Below, one piece after another: positions 1 through 5,955 of a DNA stretch of 11,642 bases. The translations under genes were made by a program, and so were the position numbers. Position 1 is the stretch's first letter. Every line of letters starts with the position of its first letter. Below the pieces are notes generated by a model that saw only the letters and a program-made list of their open reading frames with translations, ran no database searches and was not told where the DNA came from. The DNA comes from JBJFGR01 sp051892875 (GTDB taxonomy: Bacteria > Pseudomonadota > Gammaproteobacteria > Enterobacterales > Succinivibrionaceae): contig JBJFGR010000083.1 in the NCBI GenBank assembly GCA_051892875.1, forward strand, positions 1-11,642, in the 5' to 3' direction.

Positions 1-450
1 TATTTTAAGCAATAAGAAGTAAAATACATTACTACAACTGTCGAAAACCGGAATTTACAACAATTCAATGATATATCATATGTGAGTTATATCTCCTTTT
101 TTAAACATATTTAACAAAAACATTGTAAAATCATGCTGCAAATTTTAGCTATTTAAAAAAATAATTCACTTTTATATTATTTAAGATTTTTTCTATCACT
201 TTTATCGATACTACATTTGACATCTATTAATTCAATAACTTGTACATAACTCATCAAAAATTAAAACAAGATAAAAAAATTAGCCTAGTTAATATTATAT
301 AAAACACTTAATTAATAAGTAAATAACGTAGAGAAAATCACGTTTTTAACTTTTTTGTATGATATGCTTCATTACTTTTATATAAGTTATGATGTTTTTT
401 TTAAATTGTTTATATAATATAGGTATGAACGTTTTCAGAAAGGTGCCACT
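1..450. other. AT-rich non-coding region upstream of the phosphopantetheinyl transferase gene
   Basis: I see no convincing reading frame on either strand here. The stretch is very rich in A and T, with many short A and T runs and a small palindrome (ATGATATATCAT, 68-79) of the kind expected by chance at this composition. No IS256-like inverted-repeat sequence (TTGTGTAAAC) was found in it. The only functional signals are at its right end: a -10-like hexamer and the ribosome binding site of the gene starting at 451. Confidence 0.6.
413..418 (+). promoter_or_regulatory. Possible -10 element for the phosphopantetheinyl transferase gene
   Basis: A perfect TATAAT lies 33 bases before the start codon at 451. 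At 16-18 bases upstream there is no good -35 match (the 17-base position reads TGATGT), so a weak or activator-dependent promoter is possible. TATAAT also arises by chance in DNA this AT-rich. Confidence 0.35.
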
Positions 451-1353
451 ATGGTTATTCAGAAAAATTATACATATTTGATAAGAGCAAACTTAACAGA
501 CTTAACCCTCTCCTCAATTAATAATTTTTCTTCTCTTGGTATAGGTGAGTATCTAAAATCGACGTATTCAAATTTTTATACCTGGTGCGATTCAAGAAAG
601 ATAACTTATGCTATTGGTCGTTCAATTTTATCTGCTTTTTACAGTAAAATTTTACTAAATAAAGAATTACACACTGTGTCTAAAAATGAAATAGAGGTTC
701 CTATCTGTAGACTAATGAGAAAAGGTAAATATGGAAAACCATACATTACAACAGAAGATATAAAAGATTTGTTAAAAAGTACAAATTGCGACCAAAATTC
801 AACCTCTTTTATACCAAAATACTTTAATATTTCTCATAGTGGTAATCTTTTGTATGTTATTATTTCTCATTATGATGTCGGTTTAGATATTGAAAAAATT
901 AAACCTAGAAAAACTTACGAAAGTTTAAAAAATGAAATTCTAAGTTTAACAGAAAAAAAATATTTATCATCCTTTACTTCCTTTGAACAAGAATTAAAAC
1001 AGTTCTTTTATTTATGGACTATAAGAGAAACCCTTGTAAAAACTACAGGTAGAGGGATTTTGGGCATGGATGCCTTTAATTTTGATGTTGCCAAAGATGT
1101 TTCTGTAATTATACACAAGCAACCTAATAGAGTTCAACTTGACGGTCTTCAGGTTGATGGTAATATCTATACTTATGATGTCAATGAACGCTTGAATTCT
1201 TACGCACTATCATATTATGTGCCTAAGTTTTTGAGTGATTCGGATATAAAATGGTTGGAATATGATTATATTCACTGTTCATTTATTCCAATTCATCCTC
1301 TTGAATTAAAGAAAAAAGTTGTAATTCTTCCAGGATTTGAAACAAAACAATAG
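451..1353 (+). CDS. Sfp-type 4'-phosphopantetheinyl transferase
   Basis: The product (300 aa) should move the 4'-phosphopantetheine arm of coenzyme A onto a serine of carrier proteins (acyl, peptidyl or aryl carrier), acting in the cytoplasm. Family motifs appear in order: GKPYI (95-99), NISHSG (126-131), VGLDIEKI (143-150) with metal ligands D146 and E148, and WTIRETLVK (189-197). The last matches the W-x-x-K-E-x-x-x-K signature, with Arg192 in place of the usual first Lys; metal ligand E193 and K197 are kept. There is no signal peptide or membrane segment. It is longer than the roughly 220-240 residues usual for Sfp, mostly because of the tail after K197. AAAGG at 439-443 is 7 bases from the ATG and supports this start. 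The gene stands alone, with no carrier protein, synthase or synthetase beside it, so its target is unknown. It could serve fatty-acid ACP if no AcpS exists elsewhere. Confidence 0.88.
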   Translation: MVIQKNYTYLIRANLTDLTLSSINNFSSLGIGEYLKSTYSNFYTWCDSRKITYAIGRSILSAFYSKILLNKELHTVSKNEIEVPICRLMRKGKYGKPYITTEDIKDLLKSTNCDQNSTSFIPKYFNISHSGNLLYVIISHYDVGLDIEKIKPRKTYESLKNEILSLTEKKYLSSFTSFEQELKQFFYLWTIRETLVKTTGRGILGMDAFNFDVAKDVSVIIHKQPNRVQLDGLQVDGNIYTYDVNERLNSYALSYYVPKFLSDSDIKWLEYDYIHCSFIPIHPLELKKKVVILPGFETKQ

Positions 1354-1354
1354 T

Positions 1355-1401
1355 AACATTAATATTCAATATAAAAGTTAAATATATTGATTAATGTTTT
1401 T
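1355..1401 (+). terminator. Terminator-like hairpin after the phosphopantetheinyl transferase gene
   Basis: AACATTAAT (1355-1363) is perfectly complementary to ATTAATGTT (1390-1398), which is followed by more T (1399-1401). The hairpin begins two bases after the TAG stop. The stem is 9 bp and AT-rich with a 26-base loop that can pair further, so it is weak but well placed. Confidence 0.4.
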
Positions 1402-1610
1402 CATAAATTTCTAAACTAATTAATGATTTTCAAAATTCATTTTATATAAGAATTATGTGCACTAAAACCATTTAAATTAAAAACGATTCTTTTTTTTCAT
1501 TCTAAGCATTTTTGCATGTATATTGCGTTTAATAAAAATTATTTAGCAATCTATACTTGAAAAATTTCAAAAAAAGGGAGGAGTAAACACTATTTTGTGT
1601 AAACTGTGAT

Positions 1611-1993
1611 TTAACTCTTAAAAATCAACTTTTCCATTCTCTCCTTTGTTAGGGGTAATTGAAGCAGTTCATTTTTAATTGTGGTCCAATTTTGCACTCT
1701 GCTTTTGTCCCATTTTTCCTTTAAGGTAAGTATCCTTAAGTACAGAGCTCGATAAACAGCATCAGATGATTCGAAAGCACCTTTCTCAGACTGGAGTTGG
1801 TGCTCTATGGCATTGGTAGTATATGATTGCCGAAGGATAATTAAACAGCTGCAGTATTCCTTCTAGATTTCGTTCCCAGACTTTACGGCTCCTGGGTATT
1901 TCTTTCCCCCACAGTTCTTTAAATATTGGCACAACCATTGGCAATAGCCTGTAAAACTTCTTGTGCTACTTAACTATGTTTTTGTCTAGCCAT
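1611..1993 (-). pseudogene. Remnant of an IS256-family transposase (start and C-terminus joined, frameshifted)
   Basis: Translating the minus strand from ATG at 1993 gives MARQKHS, a stop, then VAQEVLQAIANG, resembling the start of a Mutator-type transposase. After a frame change the sequence is already the C-terminal domain: KELWGKEIPRSRKVWERN and then LQLFNYPSAI. A further one-base frame change near 1825-1831 leads into YTTNAIE, the hallmark of IS256-family transposases, followed by KGAFESSDAVYRALYLR, KEKWDKSRVQNW and a stop at 1611-1613. The whole DDE catalytic core is missing and at least two frameshifts and a nonsense codon are present, so the gene is dead. The YTTNAIE block also seems to have lost several residues where intact members read about GFNRQLRKVTK. 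Confidence 0.8.
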
Positions 1994-2045
1994 TTATTAT
2001 TTCCTATTTAAATGTGAAAACGCACCATGACATAACTGGCCTATA

Positions 2046-2093
2046 CATTATGCCATGGCATTTTTGCGTTTACACAACAATTTTATTACTCCC
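2046..2093. repeat. Terminal repeat of the IS256-like element, copy 1
   Basis: This 48-base stretch matches 11540-11587 in the same orientation at 45 of 48 positions by eye. It contains the inverted-repeat core GTTTACACAA and ends in ACTCCC (ACACCC in the other copy). Weaker similarity runs inward to about 2030. It forms the transposase-upstream end of the decayed element. Confidence 0.8.
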
Positions 2094-2116
2094 AAAAGGG
2101 GTGGCTCTTGTATTTA

Positions 2117-2764
2117 TTAAAACTTATATGATAACCCCGCAAAAACTGTTGAGTTTACTTTCATATCAATTTTATGACCATCTCCTGATACATCTCCTAA
2201 ATCAGCATATCTGTAACCAAGATCCATTTTAAAGTTATTAGTTAAATTATAACCAACACCCACGCCGAATTGATAAGCAAAATCAGATTTATCATCATCG
2301 CTCTTCGCACATAACTTGTTATTAATTGTATTATTATATATACATATTTTATATTCATAATCAATTAATGAAGCACCTATACCACCCATTGCATATATAG
2401 ACAAATTATTTGTTGGATAAAAATCCAAGTATAAATTTGCCATTAAAGTACTACCACTGATTTTAAACTTTTCATTTGCTCCTGCTACACCTTGTGAATA
2501 ATATGTTTTTTCTTCTTCAAATTCACCATAATACGTGTATTCACCTTCTGCACGAACGCCAAAATAACCAAGCTTATAATTGTAGCCACCATGAACAGCT
2601 ATTGAGCCAACGTCACTATTAAAAGAATTGCCATCAATTTTAGATTTAACATGAGATACGCCTAATTTTCCACCAGCATAAAAACCAGTGTCTGCAGCAT
2701 GAGCAACAGATAAAAATGGAACGGCTACCATCATACTAACTAAAAGTGTATTTAAAACCTTCAT
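2117..2764 (-). CDS. Small outer-membrane beta-barrel protein (opacity/OMP25-like porin family)
   Basis: The product (215 aa) begins with a clear Sec signal peptide: MK, a hydrophobic stretch and AHA before ADTGFYAGG, so cleavage is likely after residue 23. The mature part, about 192 residues, has alternating Gly and aromatic strands and ends in LSYKF, a C-terminal Phe motif recognised by the BAM machinery. This fits an eight-stranded barrel of the OMP_b-brl/opacity type; GVGVGYNLTNNFKMDLGYRY (about 167-186) is typical. Cys141 and Cys152 are 11 residues apart in a predicted loop and could form a disulphide. AAAGGTG (complement of 2772-2778) lies 7 bases before the ATG and fixes the start. It sits downstream of the Sel1-repeat gene on the same strand with a 103-base gap. 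Its exact role is not shown; members are structural, adhesive or antigenic. Confidence 0.82.
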   Translation of the reverse strand: MKVLNTLLVSMMVAVPFLSVAHAADTGFYAGGKLGVSHVKSKIDGNSFNSDVGSIAVHGGYNYKLGYFGVRAEGEYTYYGEFEEEKTYYSQGVAGANEKFKISGSTLMANLYLDFYPTNNLSIYAMGGIGASLIDYEYKICIYNNTINNKLCAKSDDDKSDFAYQFGVGVGYNLTNNFKMDLGYRYADLGDVSGDGHKIDMKVNSTVFAGLSYKF

Positions 2765-2867
2765 AATATATCACCTTTACTTTTTGTTTATTTATTGAAT
2801 ATTGTTAAATTACTTACACTCAATAAACGAAACATTATCAATAAAGGTTACAAAAAAAATAATAAAA

Positions 2868-4217
2868 TTAATCATATTCTCTAAAATGTTTTAAAAAAAA
2901 TGATTTTGCTTGAGAATTACCCATTACATAGGAGTCTTTTAGTACTATTTTTGCTTTTTCTTTATTTTTTTCAACTCCAATACCAAAATACAACATTGTC
3001 CCTAAATAATATTTAGCTTCTGCTAAGACATCCTTGCCGACATTAGGATCTGTTATAATTTCATCTAAAATTTTTAATGTTTTTCTTTCATCATAAACAC
3101 CGTATTCTGAACCCAAATAAATCATAGCAAGTTTAACTTTAGCTATCTCATAACCTTTTACTAAGGCTTGTTCTAGATGTTCTATTGCTTTATTAGTATT
3201 TTGTACGGTTCCAATACCATTTAAATACGCTAGTCCTAGAAAATATTCAGACTTCGAGCTTCCACGATTCGCCCCATTCTTATAAGCAAGGAAAGCATAT
3301 TGCAACTTCTTCGGAGTTCCAAGTCCTAATTCATATAAATTTCCTAAAATTGAATAAGCTTCCAAAAATTCGCTATTAGCTGCTTTTTTTATCCAAAAAA
3401 AACCTTTATTAATATTTTTTTCACAACCGATCCCATTTATATAAGACATTCCGAGCTCATACATAGCTTTTGGATAGCCGTTTGTAGCTGCTAAAGAATA
3501 TAGATTGAATGCCTCCACTTCATTCTTAGGTACACCAACACCATATTTATATGCATATGCCAAATTAACAATACCCTGACTATCACCTTGTTCAGCTGAC
3601 AAATGCAACAAACGTATAGCTTCTTCTGTGTCTTGTTCTATATTAAACTCTTTGTTTCCTTTTAAATACAATAATCCTAAATCAGAGACTGCCAATGTAT
3701 CACCCTTTTTTGCAGCTTTAAACCACCATAACTCTGCCTGTTTAAGATTTTTAGGAACTCCTAAACCTTTAGCATAAAGAACCCCCATATTATACATAGC
3801 AGAAACACTTCCTGATTCAGCTGCAATGGTCCACCACTTTGCAGCACTAGCATAATCATTAATAGGATGTGTATAAAAAAAATTTCCTATAATAAACTGG
3901 GCATATGAATCTCCATTTGATGCCATTTCCAAACATGGTTGATAGGCATCTAATAACAATGCTTTCTCATATAATTCATAACACATATTATATTTTGAAT
4001 AAAGCACAGTTTTTTTTTCTGTATTATCAGACAATACATCAAATTTTAAATGTTCTCTTGTTGACTTTGAAGTAATAGACATTTTTTCACTGTCTTTATT
4101 TTCAAAATTTTCATTTACATGAGCACGACAATTAGAAGAATATAAAGATGAAGAGAAAAATATACCACAACATAAAACTAAGGTCATTGCCTTAAAGCTA
4201 TTATTTATAACAAACAT
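2868..4217 (-). CDS. Exported Sel1-like repeat (SLR/TPR-like) protein
   Basis: The product (449 aa) has an N-terminal hydrophobic segment (about residues 10-27, AMTLVLCCGIFFSSSLYS) that looks like a Sec signal peptide. No lipobox with a small residue before Cys is seen, so a periplasmic or secreted protein is more likely than a lipoprotein. From about residue 103 it is built of roughly nine 36-residue Sel1 units with the pattern A-x-x-x-L-G-x-x-Y-x-x-G-x-G-V-x-x-(D/N)-x-x-x-A; clear units begin near 137 (AMYNMGVLYAKGLGVPKN), 212, 248, 284, 320 and 398, and the unit near 356 is degenerate. Such solenoids bind other proteins; in bacteria they occur in envelope regulators and host-interaction factors. 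The partner is unknown. The ribosome binding site is weak (GGTGG, complement of 4222-4226). The in-frame ATG at residue 11 has no better site and would shorten the signal peptide. Confidence 0.82.
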   Translation of the reverse strand: MFVINNSFKAMTLVLCCGIFFSSSLYSSNCRAHVNENFENKDSEKMSITSKSTREHLKFDVLSDNTEKKTVLYSKYNMCYELYEKALLLDAYQPCLEMASNGDSYAQFIIGNFFYTHPINDYASAAKWWTIAAESGSVSAMYNMGVLYAKGLGVPKNLKQAELWWFKAAKKGDTLAVSDLGLLYLKGNKEFNIEQDTEEAIRLLHLSAEQGDSQGIVNLAYAYKYGVGVPKNEVEAFNLYSLAATNGYPKAMYELGMSYINGIGCEKNINKGFFWIKKAANSEFLEAYSILGNLYELGLGTPKKLQYAFLAYKNGANRGSSKSEYFLGLAYLNGIGTVQNTNKAIEHLEQALVKGYEIAKVKLAMIYLGSEYGVYDERKTLKILDEIITDPNVGKDVLAEAKYYLGTMLYFGIGVEKNKEKAKIVLKDSYVMGNSQAKSFFLKHFREYD

Positions 4218-4279
4218 AAAACCACCATTTATTTAATAATAAACAATAGGCAAAAAAAACTTAGGTATTACCACCTAGA

Positions 4280-4308
4280 AGAATAATACTAACTGTATAA
4301 AAAATCAA
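4280..4308 (-). promoter_or_regulatory. Possible promoter of the Sel1-repeat gene
   Basis: On the minus strand TTGATT (complement of 4303-4308) is 17 bases before TATTCT (complement of 4280-4285). Both hexamers are partial sigma-70 matches with ideal spacing, about 60 bases before the start codon. An upstream alternative, TTGATA and TATGCA, is weaker at the -10. Confidence 0.3.
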
Positions 4309-4433
4309 AATTGCATAGCAACATAATTTAAATATATCAAATAAAAGACTTTGGTTCAATTTTTTACATTTATTTCAAAAGTTTTATTAAAAAAATATCG
4401 CTAAATATCACAAATAATCAAAAAAAATCAAAC

Positions 4434-4462
4434 TTGAATATTACTTTCTTTAGAGATATAAT
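4434..4462 (+). promoter_or_regulatory. Strong sigma-70-type promoter facing right, with no gene behind it
   Basis: TTGAAT (4434-4439) and a perfect TATAAT (4457-4462) are separated by exactly 17 bases. The first base transcribed should be near 4469. No plus-strand reading frame follows; an intrinsic terminator lies only about 25 bases downstream of the -10. The two genes on either side are on the other strand, so this promoter serves neither. Confidence 0.5.
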
Positions 4463-4468
4463 AAAAGT

Positions 4469-4513
4469 AACATAGAGAGCTTTGTAGGTTGGAATTTTAT
4501 CCAACCTTTTTTT
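4469..4513 (+). ncRNA. Candidate very short non-coding RNA
   Basis: The interval runs from the expected start site of the promoter at 4434-4462 to the end of the T run at 4507-4513. The transcript would be about 45 bases: a short 5' part (AACATAGAGAGCTTTGT) and the terminator hairpin. Read-through would continue into the 3' untranslated region and end of the redox operon on the opposite strand, giving an antisense RNA. I recognise no known RNA family. Promoter and terminator are both seen in the sequence; that they form an RNA gene is inference. Confidence 0.35.
4486..4513 (+). terminator. Intrinsic terminator for plus-strand transcription
   Basis: AGGTTGGA (4486-4493) pairs perfectly with TCCAACCT (4500-4507) around a 6-base loop, followed directly by seven T (4507-4513). 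On the minus strand no T run follows the hairpin, so it acts rightward. Confidence 0.65.
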
Positions 4514-4519
4514 ATTTAG

Positions 4520-4550
4520 AAAACCTCGAACACTATGTGAACGAGGTTTT
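4520..4550 (-). terminator. Terminator of the redox operon
   Basis: AAAACCTCG (4520-4528) and CGAGGTTTT (4542-4550) form a 9-bp stem around a 13-base loop that has an inner CAC/GTG pairing. It begins 11 bases past the stop codon of the flavoprotein gene. On the minus strand the stem ends in TTTT, then CTAAAT, so the U tract is short. The symmetric A/T ends could let it work in both directions. Confidence 0.5.
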
Positions 4551-4560
4551 AAGCTACAAT

Positions 4561-5955
4561 TTACTTATTAGATAAGTAATTGTGTATAGCACTAGCTGCT
4601 TGTTTACCAGCCCCCATAGCTCTGATAACGGTTAAAGGACCTGTTACCACGTCACCTCCAGCATAAACACCATTCTTAGAAGTTTGCATTGTTACAGGAT
4701 CTACTATTAAACGATATTTAGCGTCATAATTTAAGTCAATCTGCTTAACTAATGATTGGTCATTAACTGTACCCACTGCCATAATTACACAGTCAACTAA
4801 AATATCATGATTTGAATTTGGAATATCAACTGGACGACGACGACCTCTTGAATCATCCTCGCCTAGCTTGGTTTTAACACATTCAAGAGCATAAAGTTTA
4901 CCACTTGCATCCGCTTTAATAGCAATAGGGTTAGTTAGGAATATAAACTCAACACCCTCATCGCGTGCTTCTTTAATTTCCCCTAAGTGAGCAGGCATTT
5001 CAGCTTCAGAACGGCGATAAATAATATACACCTTCTTTGCTCCTGTTCTTATTGCACTTCTACAAGCATCCATTGCCACATTACCACCACCAACAACAGC
5101 TATAGTGTCATATTTTGGAAGAGGATTTGCACTATTAGGATCGTATGCTTTTTCTAAGTTAACTTTTATTAAATAATCATTAGCCTGATAAACACCTTTA
5201 ATATCTTCACCTGGAATATGCATTGTTGTTCCGATACCAGCTCCAAATCCAAGGAACACCGCATCAAAGCCAAGCTTTTCCTGAAAATCATCAATATTTA
5301 AAGAATCACCTACAGCAGTATTTGTTTTAAATTCCACTCCTTTAGCCTTTAACATATTAATTTCATTTTCTACAATTGCTTTTGGCAAACGGAATTCTGG
5401 TATACCATAAGTTAAAATACCACCTACTACATTTGTCTTTTCAAATATAGTAACATTATAACCTAAATCCGATAAATCCTTAGCTGCAGCCAATCCAGCA
5501 GGACCAGAACCCACAATAGCAACTTTTTTACCATTATTTTCAGGTTTATTTGTAGAAGTGTCTTGAACGTGTTCTCTATGCCAATCTGCCACGAATCTTT
5601 CAAGAGCACCTATTGATACTGCTTCACCTTTTATACCACGAACACAATTTCCTTCACATTGTTCTTCTTGCGGACAAACACGACCACAAACAGCAGGTAA
5701 ACATGTTGTTTCGCGTAATATTTGGTAAGCTTCTTCAAACTTACCTACTGAAATTTTATCAATAAAATCAGGAATACGGTTGTGTACAGGACAACCAACA
5801 GTCATACATGGATGCGTTCTGCACTTTAAACATCTCATAGCTTCTGCAATAGCCATATCTTCAGTATAGCCAGTTTGAGATTCATTAAAGTTATTTCGAC
5901 GTTCCTGGGCATTTTGCTCAGGCATTGGATTTTTAAAACGAGTAAAATTAATCAT
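4561..5955 (-). CDS. GltD/NfnB-type NADPH-dependent FAD- and Fe-S-binding oxidoreductase
   Basis: The product (464 aa) belongs to the family of glutamate synthase small subunits, homotetrameric NADPH glutamate synthase-like proteins and NfnB/sulfide dehydrogenase subunits. It starts MINFTRFKNPMPEQNAQERR, then GYTEDMAIAEAMRCLKC. The N-terminal domain has nine cysteines for [4Fe-4S] clusters (42, 45, 50, 55, 85, 90, 94, 100, 104). An FAD Rossmann motif, VAIVGSGPAGLAAA, is at 145-158. An NADPH Rossmann motif, IAVVGGGNVAMDA, is at 285-297, with YRRSEAEMPA (313-322) suited to the 2'-phosphate of NADPH. A second FAD contact, GVYAGGDVVTGP, is at 429-440. It likely moves electrons between NADP(H) and iron-sulphur carriers. 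No large glutamate synthase subunit or NfnA lies beside it. Its ATG overlaps the end of the PFOR gene by 8 bases (ATGATTAA), and GGAG is at the complement of 5966-5969. The operon suggests a ferredoxin:NADP+ role rather than glutamate synthesis. Confidence 0.85.
   Translation of the reverse strand: MINFTRFKNPMPEQNAQERRNNFNESQTGYTEDMAIAEAMRCLKCRTHPCMTVGCPVHNRIPDFIDKISVGKFEEAYQILRETTCLPAVCGRVCPQEEQCEGNCVRGIKGEAVSIGALERFVADWHREHVQDTSTNKPENNGKKVAIVGSGPAGLAAAKDLSDLGYNVTIFEKTNVVGGILTYGIPEFRLPKAIVENEINMLKAKGVEFKTNTAVGDSLNIDDFQEKLGFDAVFLGFGAGIGTTMHIPGEDIKGVYQANDYLIKVNLEKAYDPNSANPLPKYDTIAVVGGGNVAMDACRSAIRTGAKKVYIIYRRSEAEMPAHLGEIKEARDEGVEFIFLTNPIAIKADASGKLYALECVKTKLGEDDSRGRRRPVDIPNSNHDILVDCVIMAVGTVNDQSLVKQIDLNYDAKYRLIVDPVTMQTSKNGVYAGGDVVTGPLTVIRAMGAGKQAASAIHNYLSNK

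Larger units (their letters stand above)
1580..2093 (-). mobile_element. Decayed, internally deleted IS256 (Mutator)-family insertion sequence
   Basis: The element is about 0.5 kb against roughly 1.3 kb for an intact IS256-type element. Imperfect terminal inverted repeats lie at 1580-1604 and 2068-2092 and agree at 19 of 25 positions by eye, sharing GTTTACACAA inside and TTACTCC at the outer end. The flanks read AAAAGGGA (1572-1579) and AAAAGGGG (2094-2101), a 7-of-8 match to the 8-bp target duplication typical of the family, with one base of uncertainty at the right boundary. Between the repeats is a broken transposase on the minus strand. The outer end of the element recurs at 11524-11587. 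The right edge is only 24 bases past the stop codon of the outer-membrane protein gene at 2117. Confidence 0.75.

Noticed and set aside
2089..2101. CCC-AAAA-GGG hairpin at the transposon edge as a terminator
   Set aside because: Three G-C pairs without a T tract on either strand; explained by the element end meeting its target duplication.
2014..2232. Plus-strand reading frame of 72 codons
   Set aside because: It runs over the transposon end and antisense to the 3' part of the outer-membrane protein gene, has no ribosome binding site and no protein-like pattern.
4130..4217. Lipoprotein signal for the Sel1-repeat protein (TLVLCC)
   Set aside because: No small residue (Gly, Ala, Ser) directly before the Cys, and Leu there breaks the lipobox; a Sec signal peptide fits better.
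4263..4280. Small dyad TAGGT-6 bases-ACCTA before the Sel1-repeat gene
   Set aside because: Only a 5-bp stem with no T run; it cannot be told from chance as a terminator, riboswitch or operator.
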